From assembly GCA_016710645.1 (NCBI GenBank), contig JADJVI010000014.1:1-64000 (forward strand): a stretch of 64,000 nt of DNA. The letters run 5' to 3'. Shown here piece by piece: positions 46,813 through 55,712 of this stretch. Origin of the DNA: Actinomycetales bacterium. Lineage in GTDB: Bacteria; Actinomycetota; Actinomycetes; Actinomycetales; Dermatophilaceae. Made by a program: the position numbers and the translations under genes. The notes under the pieces are model-generated. The model had not been told where the DNA came from and did not search any database. It saw only the letters and a program-made list of their open reading frames with translations. The stretch's first letter is position 1. Every line of letters begins with the position of its first letter.

Positions 46813-49784
46813 TCGCCCGGTGGGTCCGACGCGCGCTCGCGGTGGTTGCCACCGCGGGCGCAGTCGGGTTGCCCGCCCTCGGTATGCCGTCCGCAGCCCA
46901 TGCAGCGCAACTCGCCTCTGCGCCAGTCGATTTCGCATCGAAACCAGGGGGTATGCCGTCCAGTGCGTTGGCCTCGCAACTGGGCTTTGCGCCAGTCGGG
47001 TTGGGCGACGGCCGGGTCCGCGCGAACGTCGTCGAGGAGCAGCGCTGGGTGCCGGTGCGGGCCGAGCCGGACGGCACCCCCGTGGCTCTGGACGTGTCGA
47101 TCTGGCGTCCGGACACCCCCGGTGAGCGCCCCGCCGTGCTGCTGGCGCATGGCTTCGGCGGGAGCAAGGCCGACCTCGTGCAACGGGCCACCGACCTCGT
47201 CGCGGATGGCTACGTGGTCCTCGGCTGGTCGGCCCGCGGCGCGGGTGACTCGGGCGGGCGGATCCACCTTGACGACCCTGACTACGAAGTCGCCGACGCC
47301 CGCGCCCTGGTCGACCTGCTGGTCGGGCGTCCCGACGTCATCCAGGAGGAACCCGGCAACCCGCGGGTGGGGGTCGTCGGCGCCTCCTATGGCGGGGCGT
47401 TGGCGCTCATGCTCGGCGCGACGGACTCGCGCATCGACGGTGTCGCCGCCGTCGTGACCTGGCACGACCTGGCCGATGCCTTCTTCCCGCAGCAGGTCGT
47501 CGGCAGCGACCAGCCCGGGCCGTTCAAGGCGCTGTGGGCCTCGCGCTTCTTCGGTGGCGCCTCGCTGGCGGGAGCCACGGGAGCCACGGGAGCCACGGGA
47601 ACGACGGGAGCCACGGGAACGACGGGAGCCACGGGAACGACGGGAGCCACGGGAACGACGGGAACCACCGGAGCCACGGCGCTGTGCGGGCGGTTCGACC
47701 CGACCGTGTGTCGGCTCTTCCTGCAGGCCGCCGAAACCGGCCAGCCGAGCCCGGAACTGCTCACTCTGCTGCGCGCCCACAGCCCGGCGTCGTTGTTGAC
47801 CGGCCTCAAGGTGCCGACCTACCTCGTGCAGGGCATGTCCGACACCCTCTTCGGGCTGGAGCACGCCGATGCGACCGCCCGCGTCCTGCAAGCCCAACGC
47901 ACCCCCGTCGCGGTCCGCTGGATCGACGGCGGCCACGACGGCCTCAGCACGACCGCGGAGGCCGATGAAGCCGCGCTCAAGGCATTCCTCTTCGGCACGC
48001 TCAACTCCCGCCTCGGCATCAAGGGCGTCGCCGGGTTTGTGTATGCCGGGCCCGTCCCGCGCCGCCAGACCGTCGCACCGATCTACTCCCTGCCCACCTA
48101 TCCCGGGCTGGCGCAGGCCACCCGCGCCTCGGTCGCAATGACCGACGGCGGGCCTCGCGCCCTGCTCAACCCGCCTGGCGGCCTACCCGCATCCCTCACG
48201 ACGCTGGCCGGTGCGACGATCCCGGGAGGTGCCGGCACGGCATACCAATTAGCTGCTCTGCCAGGGCAATCGGCTGCCTTCGACACAGCGCCCCTGGACG
48301 CGCGACGGGACATCGGCGGTGCTCCGCGCGTGCGGCTCACGGTGACCTCGACGGGGTCGTCCGTGACGCTGTTCCTCAGCCTCTGGCAGGTGACCGGCGA
48401 CGCCGCGACCCTCGCCCGCAAGCTCGTCGCCCCGGTGACCATCCCCACGACTCCGGGCCAGCCCACCACGGTCACCGTCGACCTGCCCGCGGCCAATTGG
48501 ACCGTCGAATCCGGTTCGCGCCTGCGGCTGTTGGTCACCACCACCGACTCGGCGTATGCCGTGCCCCGCGCCGCCCGCCTCGACCGCGTGGCCATCGACG
48601 GGGCCACGATCGACCTGCCCTCGCTCGATGGCACCCGGGTGTCCGGCGAGAGTGACCTGGACACCGAATCCCTCGGGGTTGCCGCAGCCCTGCTGGCCGC
48701 GCTCGCGGTCTGGGGGGTGACGGCATTCCTGGCCCGGCACCGACGCACCCACCTGCCCGAGCGGCCCGACCTCAAGGGGGTGCCGCTCGTCGTCGACGGG
48801 CTCGTCAAGACCTATGCCGACGGCCACCGCGCTGTCGATGACGTGACCTGGCGAGCCGAGCGCGGCCAGGTGGTCGGTCTGCTCGGCCCCAACGGAGCCG
48901 GGAAGACGACGACGTTGCGGATGGTGCTCGGCCTCATCGCCGCGGACGCTGGTCACGCGTATCTCAATGGCGTTCCGGTGCAACCGGGTTCGCGCGCTCT
49001 GCGGCACGTGGGCGCGCTCGTCGAGGGCCCCGGGTTCCTGCCGCACCTCACCGGCCGACAGAACCTGCACGCCTTCTGGGCGGCCACCGGCCGAGACCCC
49101 GCCGAGTCCCACCTGGATGACGTGCTCGACGTCGCCGCGCTGGGCGGAGCGATTGACCGTCCGGTGCGCTCCTATAGCCACGGGATGAAGCAGCGCCTCG
49201 GCATCGCTCAGGCGATGCTCGGGCTGCCCGACCTGCTCATCCTCGACGAGCCGACCAATGGCCTCGACCCGCCGCAGATCGCCGCGATGCGCCCGATGCT
49301 GCAGCGCTATGCCGCCGCCGGCCGCACCGTCGTCGTGTCCAGCCACCTGCTCGCCGAGGTCGAGCAAACCTGCTCCCACGTCGTGGTCATGCACGCCGGG
49401 CGAGTCGTCATCTCGGGCACGGTCGCCGAGCTCGTCGACTCCGCCGACACCACCGTGGTCTGGTTGGCGCCAGCGACGCCTCCCGCCGCGGTGGGTGATG
49501 TGGCTGACCGGCTGCGCGCGCACGCGGGGGTCGCGGACGTCGAGGTGGTCGCCGACGAGGGAGAGCCGCGCCTGGTCGTCACTGCCGGTATGCCGCGCGC
49601 CGACCTCGTGCGGCTGCTCACCGCCGAGGGGGCCGACATCGTGGGGCTGAGCAGCCGGCGCCACTTGGAGGAGGCCTTCCTCGGGGTCATCGCGGCGGCC
49701 GGAGAGGCGTCGGAGACCGCGGTGAACGGGCGCGCCAAAGAGAAGAGTCTGAGCGATCGACTGCGACAGGTGAGAGCCCGATGA
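46809..49784 (+). CDS. Secreted S15-type hydrolase fused to an ABC-transporter ATPase
   Basis: One 991-residue polypeptide. Signal peptide (1-33), alpha/beta hydrolase of the CocE/X-Pro dipeptidyl-peptidase (S15) type with nucleophile GASYGG (Ser193), Asp near 344 and His near 375 (DGGHDG), a PepX_C-like beta domain (about 510-600), one TM helix (622-644), then a complete ABC ATPase: Walker A GPNGAGKTTT (about 692), signature YSHGMKQR (about 787), Walker B LLILDEPTNGLDP (about 807). The hydrolase would be outside and the ATPase inside. A collagen-like Gly-X-Thr repeat interrupts the hydrolase. Its stop overlaps the permease start. Related fusions are annotated in other actinobacteria, function unproven. 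Confidence 0.9.
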   Translation: MIARWVRRALAVVATAGAVGLPALGMPSAAHAAQLASAPVDFASKPGGMPSSALASQLGFAPVGLGDGRVRANVVEEQRWVPVRAEPDGTPVALDVSIWRPDTPGERPAVLLAHGFGGSKADLVQRATDLVADGYVVLGWSARGAGDSGGRIHLDDPDYEVADARALVDLLVGRPDVIQEEPGNPRVGVVGASYGGALALMLGATDSRIDGVAAVVTWHDLADAFFPQQVVGSDQPGPFKALWASRFFGGASLAGATGATGATGTTGATGTTGATGTTGATGTTGTTGATALCGRFDPTVCRLFLQAAETGQPSPELLTLLRAHSPASLLTGLKVPTYLVQGMSDTLFGLEHADATARVLQAQRTPVAVRWIDGGHDGLSTTAEADEAALKAFLFGTLNSRLGIKGVAGFVYAGPVPRRQTVAPIYSLPTYPGLAQATRASVAMTDGGPRALLNPPGGLPASLTTLAGATIPGGAGTAYQLAALPGQSAAFDTAPLDARRDIGGAPRVRLTVTSTGSSVTLFLSLWQVTGDAATLARKLVAPVTIPTTPGQPTTVTVDLPAANWTVESGSRLRLLVTTTDSAYAVPRAARLDRVAIDGATIDLPSLDGTRVSGESDLDTESLGVAAALLAALAVWGVTAFLARHRRTHLPERPDLKGVPLVVDGLVKTYADGHRAVDDVTWRAERGQVVGLLGPNGAGKTTTLRMVLGLIAADAGHAYLNGVPVQPGSRALRHVGALVEGPGFLPHLTGRQNLHAFWAATGRDPAESHLDDVLDVAALGGAIDRPVRSYSHGMKQRLGIAQAMLGLPDLLILDEPTNGLDPPQIAAMRPMLQRYAAAGRTVVVSSHLLAEVEQTCSHVVVMHAGRVVISGTVAELVDSADTTVVWLAPATPPAAVGDVADRLRAHAGVADVEVVADEGEPRLVVTAGMPRADLVRLLTAEGADIVGLSSRRHLEEAFLGVIAAAGEASETAVNGRAKEKSLSDRLRQVRAR
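47571..47678 (+). repeat. Twelve 9-bp coding repeats (Gly-Ala-Thr / Gly-Thr-Thr)
   Basis: Units GGAGCCACG and GGAACGACG alternate, giving twelve Gly-X-Thr triplets (residues 255-290). This is collagen-like, as in BclA-type GXT repeats, and sits in the hydrolase between its nucleophile and acid residues. The near-identical units are prone to slippage, so copy number should vary among strains. Confidence 0.88.
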
Positions 49785-50713
49785 GCAGCTCATCTCAGCC
49801 GCGGCCGCCCCGTGGCCGCCACGCCGCCCCCGATGACACTGCGTCCGGTCGCTCTGGGTCCAGCCGCACTGGATCCGGCCGCCATGCCGCCGCGCCGACC
49901 GGACCGCCCCTCAGCCTGCGCTCCGAACTCCGCCGCCAGACCGGCCGCCGTCGTACGCTCTGGGCGTTCGCCTTGCTGCTGGCCCTGCCGCTGGTCCTCG
50001 TTGCCGCCTTCGCCATCGGTCGCTCCAGTGGGCCGGCCACCGGCACCCGCCTGGTCGACCTGGCCACGCTGGGCAGCGCCAACTTCACCCTTTTCACCCT
50101 GGTCGCGGCCTCGGAGTTCCTCCTGCTCGTGCTCGTCGCCCTCTTCGCCGGCGACCCGGTGCCGTCGGAGGCGTCCTGGTCAACGCTGCGCTACCTGCTC
50201 GTGGCGCCGGTCCCGCGGGCCCGCCTGCTCACCAGCAAGCTCGTCGTGGCGATCGCCACCATCGCGGTGGCCCTGGTCGCCCTGGTCGTCTGGTCCTTGC
50301 TCGTCGGCACCGTCGCCTATGGCACGGCCCCCTTCACCAACCCGGCAGGCGGGGTCCTGGAGTGGCGCGAGCTGCTGCCCCGGGTGGCGGCGGCCACGGC
50401 ATACCTGTTCGTCACGTTCTTGCAGGTCGCGGCGTTCGCGTTCTGGATGGGCGTGCGCACCGACGCGCCGCTGGCCGCGGTCGGCGGCGCCGTGCTCGTC
50501 ACCATCGTCACCTCGATCCTCGGCCAGATCGAACCGCTCGGTGACCTGCGGCACGGGCTGCCGCTGTACTACCAGCGCGCCTTCCTCGACCTGTTCACCC
50601 CCGCGATCGACTGGACCGGAATGCGGCACGGCGCGCTGTGGTCGCTGCTGTATGCCGTGGTGTTCACCGCCCTGGCCTATCGCACCTTCCGGCGCAAGGA
50701 CGTGCTGAGCTGA
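49781..50713 (+). CDS. ABC-2-type transporter permease
   Basis: Membrane partner of the fused ATPase. After a Ser/Arg/Gly-rich N-terminal tail of 45 residues come six TM helices (LWAFALLLALPLVLVAAFAIG onward). 310 residues. Four-base overlap with the upstream fusion gene; its 3' end overlaps the convergent PucR gene by 37 bases. The exporter's cargo is unknown. Confidence 0.85.
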   Translation: MSSSSQPRPPRGRHAAPDDTASGRSGSSRTGSGRHAAAPTGPPLSLRSELRRQTGRRRTLWAFALLLALPLVLVAAFAIGRSSGPATGTRLVDLATLGSANFTLFTLVAASEFLLLVLVALFAGDPVPSEASWSTLRYLLVAPVPRARLLTSKLVVAIATIAVALVALVVWSLLVGTVAYGTAPFTNPAGGVLEWRELLPRVAAATAYLFVTFLQVAAFAFWMGVRTDAPLAAVGGAVLVTIVTSILGQIEPLGDLRHGLPLYYQRAFLDLFTPAIDWTGMRHGALWSLLYAVVFTALAYRTFRRKDVLS

Positions 50714-51996
50714 GCCGCCTGGGCGGCCGCGGCGCGCTGGGCGCCGTGCGGTCGCTGGGCCGCACCCGCAGCCGCAGCCGCAGCCGCGCCCGCCGTCGCG
50801 CCCGGCGGGGCCGCCGGGCGGGTGCCCGCGAGGGCCAGCGTGAGCCGCAGCACCTCCTCCGGATCGTCGAGCCGGTCACCGAACAGCTCGCGCAGCTGGG
50901 CCATGCGATAGCGGACGGTTTGGGGGTGCACGTAGAGCGCTTCGGCGACGAGCTCGCGGCGGCCGTGCAGCAGCAACCAGGCCCGCAAGGTCTCCTCCAG
51001 GCGCGCCCGGGTGGCCGGTCGCTGGCCGGCCAGGGGAGCCAGCGCCTGCTCGGCCAGGTCGGCCAACGCCTCCGGATCGGCATTGAGCAGCAGGGTGACC
51101 AACTGGGTGTCGGTGTCGAGGGTGGCTCGGCCGGCCGGGCGCGGCAGCGACTGCCCCCGCACGACCCGGGTAAACGACGAGCGGGCCTGCAACCACGGCC
51201 GCTCCGGGCCGACGATCGCGCCGCGCCCGTCGAGCTGGCGCAGCAGCCGCTCCCGGTCGCGACCGGCCAGGTCGGGCACCAACAGCACGGCCTGCCCCTC
51301 GGCCACTCCCGGCAGGTCGGTCGAGGCGATGAGGGTGCGGCCGTCGAGGGACCCGAGGACCGCCCGCGCCTGGCCCTCCGGCAGCAGCACGGCGGTGAGG
51401 GTTCGCGGTGGCGTCCATTCGGCCCGCACCGCGACCTCGGCGAGGGCGGTCTCCTGCGCGCCGCGCACCACCATGACGGCCAGCCGCTCGCGCTCGCGCT
51501 CGCGCGCCCGCCCGAGCAGCCGCAGCTCGTCGGCGTGCCCGGCCAGGCTGGCGGCCGACAAGGCGTCGATATAGGCGAACACCAACTCGGCGAAGGATCC
51601 CAGAGTTTGCGCCGAGACCCCGGCGGCCACCGCCTCGTGCGAGAGACCCCGCCACGAGACTCGGGCTCCGACCCGGTATGCCGCGAGGAGTGCGTCCATG
51701 GACCGGCCACTGCGGGCCTCGCCACGGCCCAACTCGTAGGCACCCGCGGTGCTGGGGGCGATCGGCTCGGCCGCCGACCCGGTGTTGCCCGAGCGAGCCA
51801 ATTCCAGGAAGTTGACCAGCGCGAGCTGCACCGCCGACCGGATGGCGGCACCCATCGCGCCGGTGAAGGCCCGCGAATAGCTCGGCACCTCCCGCACGAT
51901 GGTCGCCACTGCCTCCTCGGCCACGGCGGGCACCGAGTCGCGTAACCGGACGAAAGCGGCCTCGTCCAGCCAGCGGTGCGGTATGCCGTCGCTCAT
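50677..51996 (-). CDS. PucR-family transcriptional regulator
   Basis: Regulator with a C-terminal PucR helix-turn-helix: LEETLRAWLLLHGRRELVAEALYVHPQTVRYRMAQL, shown here as pieces LRAWLLLHG and HPQTVRYRMAQLRELFG. The central GGDEF-like region and N-terminal helical domain follow the usual plan. The C-terminal 55 residues are Ala-rich and unconserved. Start taken as ATG 51996; TTG 52023 and ATG 52005 are in frame. Divergent from the desaturase operon and a likely controller of it; the related Streptomyces FasR regulates fatty-acid genes. Confidence 0.85.
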   Translation of the reverse strand: MSDGIPHRWLDEAAFVRLRDSVPAVAEEAVATIVREVPSYSRAFTGAMGAAIRSAVQLALVNFLELARSGNTGSAAEPIAPSTAGAYELGRGEARSGRSMDALLAAYRVGARVSWRGLSHEAVAAGVSAQTLGSFAELVFAYIDALSAASLAGHADELRLLGRARERERERLAVMVVRGAQETALAEVAVRAEWTPPRTLTAVLLPEGQARAVLGSLDGRTLIASTDLPGVAEGQAVLLVPDLAGRDRERLLRQLDGRGAIVGPERPWLQARSSFTRVVRGQSLPRPAGRATLDTDTQLVTLLLNADPEALADLAEQALAPLAGQRPATRARLEETLRAWLLLHGRRELVAEALYVHPQTVRYRMAQLRELFGDRLDDPEEVLRLTLALAGTRPAAPPGATAGAAAAAAAGAAQRPHGAQRAAAAQAAQLSTSLRRKVR

Positions 51997-52004
51997 AACC
52001 GGCA

Positions 52005-52080
52005 TTTTGTCACTTCGGAACAAAAAGTCGAGGGAAGTTCACGTGGAGTCGTCAGGGTTCTCACTCCCAATCACGGGAGA
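52005..52080. promoter_or_regulatory. Divergent regulatory region, PucR/desaturase
   Basis: TTTTGT (52005-52010) and ACAAAA (52020-52025) form an inverted repeat with a nine-base spacer, in the shared promoter gap. GAAC at 52018 and GTTC at 52037 form another pair. Either could bind the PucR protein. GGGAG at 52075 is the likely ribosome site of the reductase gene. Confidence 0.4.
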
Positions 52081-52089
52081 ATTGGTGAC

Positions 52090-53184
52090 ATGTCCGTAAC
52101 GGCTGCCCCTGCTCGACGCCTGCATTCGCTTCGCACCCGAGCGTGGAAGGTCGCCGAAGCGGTCGCCAAGCCGCTGCTGCCTCCCGACACCTTCGACCTA
52201 TTTGCGCCGCTGCGTCCCACAGCGGACGTGTTGGCCGGCCGGGTCGAGCGCGTTCACCTGGAAACCGCCGACGCGGCGACCATCGTCATCCACCCTGGCG
52301 CCGGCTGGCAGGGCCATGTGCCCGGCCAATACGTGCGCCTCGGCGTCGACATCAACGGCGTGCGGCACTGGCGCACCTACTCGTTGACCTCGCTCGTCGC
52401 CAGCCCCGACGAGCGCATCTCGATCACCGTCAAGGCGATCCCCGATGGCCTGGTCAGCCGTTATCTCGTCCACGAGATCGCCGTCGGTGACCTGGTCCAC
52501 CTCGACCAGGCGCAGGGTGATTTCGTCCTGCCGAGCCCGCGTCCGCGCAAGGTCCTCTTCGTCACCGGCGGCAGTGGCGTCACCCCGGTCATGGGCATGC
52601 TGCGCAACCACCTCGACGAGCTCGGTGACGTCGTCATGCTGCACTCCGCGCCCACCGAGCACGACGTCATCTTCGCCGGTGAACTGCGCGACCTCGCCGC
52701 CGCCGGGCGGATGCGCTATGTCGAACGGCATACCGACGCCGAAGGCATGTTCGCCTTCGTCGACCTGCCCGCGGTCGTGCCCGACTGGCTCGGCCGCGAG
52801 GTGTGGGTCTGCGGCCCGAGCGGCATGCTCGACGCGGCGCAGACCTGGTATGCCGCCGCTGGCCTGGAAGAGGCGCTGCACGTCGAGCGGTTCCGGCCGC
52901 ACATCGTCGCCGGCGGCGAAGGCGGCATGCTCACCTTCGCCAGCAGCAAGCTCGTCTTCGCCGGTGACGGCGACACCCCGATCCTCGAGACGGCCGAAGC
53001 GGCCGGCGTGCTCATGCCCTCGGGCTGTCGGATGGGCATCTGCTTCAAGTGCGTGCTCCCCCTCACCGAAGGTGCCGTCCGCGACCTGCGCACCGGCGAG
53101 ATCACATATGCCGCCCCCGGAGACGGGGTCGTGGTCCAGACCTGCGTCTCGGCCCCTGCCGGCAACTGCGAGATCGCGCACTGA
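52090..53184 (+). CDS. Ferredoxin reductase with C-terminal [2Fe-2S] domain
   Basis: Passes electrons from NAD(P)H through FAD and a plant-type cluster to the desaturase. FAD domain YSLTS, NAD domain FVTGGSGVTPVMGML and CGPSGMLDA, then cluster cysteines in SGCRMGICFKC and a later TCVSAPAGNC. 364 residues. Organisation equals mycobacterial Rv3230c, the redox partner of DesA3. It is separated from the desaturase by 142 bases without an obvious terminator. Confidence 0.93.
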   Translation: MSVTAAPARRLHSLRTRAWKVAEAVAKPLLPPDTFDLFAPLRPTADVLAGRVERVHLETADAATIVIHPGAGWQGHVPGQYVRLGVDINGVRHWRTYSLTSLVASPDERISITVKAIPDGLVSRYLVHEIAVGDLVHLDQAQGDFVLPSPRPRKVLFVTGGSGVTPVMGMLRNHLDELGDVVMLHSAPTEHDVIFAGELRDLAAAGRMRYVERHTDAEGMFAFVDLPAVVPDWLGREVWVCGPSGMLDAAQTWYAAAGLEEALHVERFRPHIVAGGEGGMLTFASSKLVFAGDGDTPILETAEAAGVLMPSGCRMGICFKCVLPLTEGAVRDLRTGEITYAAPGDGVVVQTCVSAPAGNCEIAH

Positions 53185-53326
53185 TGCGTTCGCCCCTGAT
53201 GCGGCCGCCCCTGATGCGGGCGTCTATCCCCGTCGCGACGGCACGGTCGACCGAGCCCGCGATGTCACCTTTCGTCAGCCTGACCCGTCCCACCGCCCGC
53301 CCGGGCGCCACCGAAGGAGCCCACCG

Positions 53327-54634
53327 ATGACTCTCGTCGCCGAGCCCACTCTGGACATCGACGCGCATGACCACTCGGTGCACCCGCACGACAAGCAGGT
53401 AGCAGCGCTGGCCCGCAACTCGCGGTTGTCCGTCGTCGGCAGCCCGACCCGCGTGCTGCACCCCAAGCCCTCCGGCCGCCCCGACCCGACCGCGCACCTG
53501 TCGGCCGCCGACCTGGAAGCCCTCGGCCGCGAGCTCGACGCGCTGCGCCAGGAGATCCTCGATTCGCGCGGAGCCAGCGACGCGGCATACATCCGGCGCA
53601 CCATCGCCGCGCAGCGCTACATCGAGCTCGGTAGCCGACTGGTGCTGCTCTTCTCGCTCTTCCCGCCGGCCTGGCTGCTCGGCACCGCGGGCCTCACCGT
53701 CTCCAAGATCCTCGACAACATGGAGATCGGCCACAACGTCCTGCACGGGCAGTGGGACTGGATGCGCGACCCCAAGATCCACTCGACGACCTGGGAGTGG
53801 GACTTCGTCTCCCCGGCAGCGCAGTGGAAGGAGACGCACAACGTCACCCACCACACCTACACCAACGTGCTCGGCAAGGACTCCGACCTGGGCTACGGGC
53901 TGTTCCGGGTGGACCCCGATCAGGAGTGGACGCTCAAGTCGCTGGCCCAGCCGTTCTGGAGCCTGCTCAACGCCATCTTCTTCGAGTGGGGCATCGCGTC
54001 GTACGACCTGCAGCTGCACAGCATCATCAAGGGCGAGCTGCCCAAGGAGGAGGCCGACGCCCGCTGGCAGGCGCTGCGCACCAAGATCATCAAGAAGCTC
54101 GGCAAGGAATACGTCCTGTGGCCGCTGCTGTCCGGCCCGTCCGCCTTCACGACGATGGCCGCCAACGCCACGTCCAGCATCCTGCGCAACCTCTGGGCCA
54201 ACGGCGTCATCCTTTGCGGTCACTTCCCCTATGGCGTTGACACCTTCGCCACCGACTCGATCGATGGTGAGACCCGCGGGCAGTGGTACGTCCGGCAGAT
54301 GCTCGGCTCGGGCAATATCTCCGGGCCCTGGCTGGTCCACTTCTTGTCGGGCAACCTGTCGCACCAGATCGAGCACCACCTCTTCCCCGACCTTCCGAGC
54401 AACCGCTACTACGAGATCGCGCCCCGGGTGCGGGAGATCTGCCAGCGCTACGGCCTGCACTACGTCACCGGGTCCTACCCCAAGCAGGTTGCCTCGGCGT
54501 GGGCCAAGGTCATCGTCCTCGCCTTGCCGAACAAGCAGCCCGACCGCTCGCGGCTCTCGGTCGTCGCGGAGGCGGCTGGTGACGCGTGGGCGGCCCGCAA
54601 GGCCAAGCGTCAGGCGCGCCGCGCGGTTCGCTAA
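53327..54634 (+). CDS. Membrane fatty-acyl desaturase (DesA3-like)
   Basis: Introduces a double bond (probably delta-9) in acyl-CoA or acyl-lipid chains with O2 and electrons from the preceding reductase. The three histidine boxes are GHNVLHGQW, HNVTHHTYTN and HQIEHHLFP, amid hydrophobic stretches. 435 residues. ATG at 53327 with GAAGGAG. It sets membrane fluidity; regulation by the divergent PucR protein is inference. Confidence 0.94.
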   Translation: MTLVAEPTLDIDAHDHSVHPHDKQVAALARNSRLSVVGSPTRVLHPKPSGRPDPTAHLSAADLEALGRELDALRQEILDSRGASDAAYIRRTIAAQRYIELGSRLVLLFSLFPPAWLLGTAGLTVSKILDNMEIGHNVLHGQWDWMRDPKIHSTTWEWDFVSPAAQWKETHNVTHHTYTNVLGKDSDLGYGLFRVDPDQEWTLKSLAQPFWSLLNAIFFEWGIASYDLQLHSIIKGELPKEEADARWQALRTKIIKKLGKEYVLWPLLSGPSAFTTMAANATSSILRNLWANGVILCGHFPYGVDTFATDSIDGETRGQWYVRQMLGSGNISGPWLVHFLSGNLSHQIEHHLFPDLPSNRYYEIAPRVREICQRYGLHYVTGSYPKQVASAWAKVIVLALPNKQPDRSRLSVVAEAAGDAWAARKAKRQARRAVR

Positions 54635-54851
54635 GCGGCTGTCGGTATGCCACTCGGTATGCCGTGTGGTCGGCTGGGCGGCGAGCCCACCGCGGCAGAT
54701 AACTAGACAAACCTTGAACACCATGTCACTCTAGGGTCACTGAATCTAGACACACGCTCGACGTTCGTTGACAGCGGTGACCATCGCCGCACGTCGACGG
54801 TCGTCGAGGGTGGCCGGGAAGGCGCACTTCCGGGCAGACCCTGGAGGCCAC

Positions 54852-55712
54852 ATGGACAATGCTTCGCGCCCGACGTCGCAGGACCGGGTTAGGCAGGTCA
54901 CCGTCACGGTCGCCGAAGTCGCGTGCATCATCGGCACGCTCGTCGGCGTCGGCGTCATCGGCACCCGCGTCGAGGAGTCCAGCGGTGGCCGTCTCGCGGC
55001 CGACGCCACCCTCATCGCCCCGGCCACCCCGGCCTTCTCGATCTGGTCGGTCATCTATCTCGGCCTGGCGGCATACACCGTCTGGCAGTGGCTGCCGCGC
55101 AACGCGACCGACCCGCGCGCCCGCGCGACCGGATGGCTGGCCGCCGCCTCGATGGTCCTCAACGCCGCTTGGCTGCTGGTCACCCAAGCCGGCTGGCTCT
55201 GGGTGAGTGTTGCGGTGATCTTCGCGCTGGTGATCGTGCTGGCCCGCCTGGTCGACCGGCTCGGCGAGCTGCGTCAGCTGGCCGGGGGCCTAGCCGACCG
55301 CCTCATCCTGGACGGAACCTTCGGTCTCTACCTCGGCTGGGTCGTCGTCGCGAGCTGCGCCAATGTCGCCGCCACGCTGGTCGCGTCCGGCGTCAACCCG
55401 CCGTCGGCGGTAGCGCAGGGGATGACCGTCCTGGTGCTGGCCGTCGCAGCCGGCATCGGCAGCTGGCTCGCCCGCCGTCTCGGCGCTCGGTATGCCGTGG
55501 CCCTCGCCATGGCGTGGGGATTGGGCTGGATCGCCGTAGGGCGCTCGATGGCCGAGCCGCAATCGCTCGTCGTCGCGGTGGCTGCCGCGGCCGCCGCCGC
55601 GATCGTCCTGCTGTCCACCGTCCTACAGCGGCGCCGACTGGAGGCATCGAACCGCCCCATCTCCCGTTCGTCGCACGGCATACCGAAGGCAGGTGTGGGG
55701 TATGGCGCCTAA
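54852..55712 (+). CDS. TspO/tryptophan-rich-sensory-protein-like membrane protein
   Basis: Multi-pass membrane protein with TspO-like features: TPAFSIWSVIYLGLAAYTVWQWLP early and several tryptophan-containing helices. At 286 residues it is longer than classical TspO (about 160) because of extra C-terminal helices, as in the extended actinobacterial group. TspO proteins bind porphyrins and may link to stress. GGAGG at 54843-54847 sets the ATG at 54852. Overlaps the next gene by 11 bases. Confidence 0.65.
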   Translation: MDNASRPTSQDRVRQVTVTVAEVACIIGTLVGVGVIGTRVEESSGGRLAADATLIAPATPAFSIWSVIYLGLAAYTVWQWLPRNATDPRARATGWLAAASMVLNAAWLLVTQAGWLWVSVAVIFALVIVLARLVDRLGELRQLAGGLADRLILDGTFGLYLGWVVVASCANVAATLVASGVNPPSAVAQGMTVLVLAVAAGIGSWLARRLGARYAVALAMAWGLGWIAVGRSMAEPQSLVVAVAAAAAAAIVLLSTVLQRRRLEASNRPISRSSHGIPKAGVGYGA

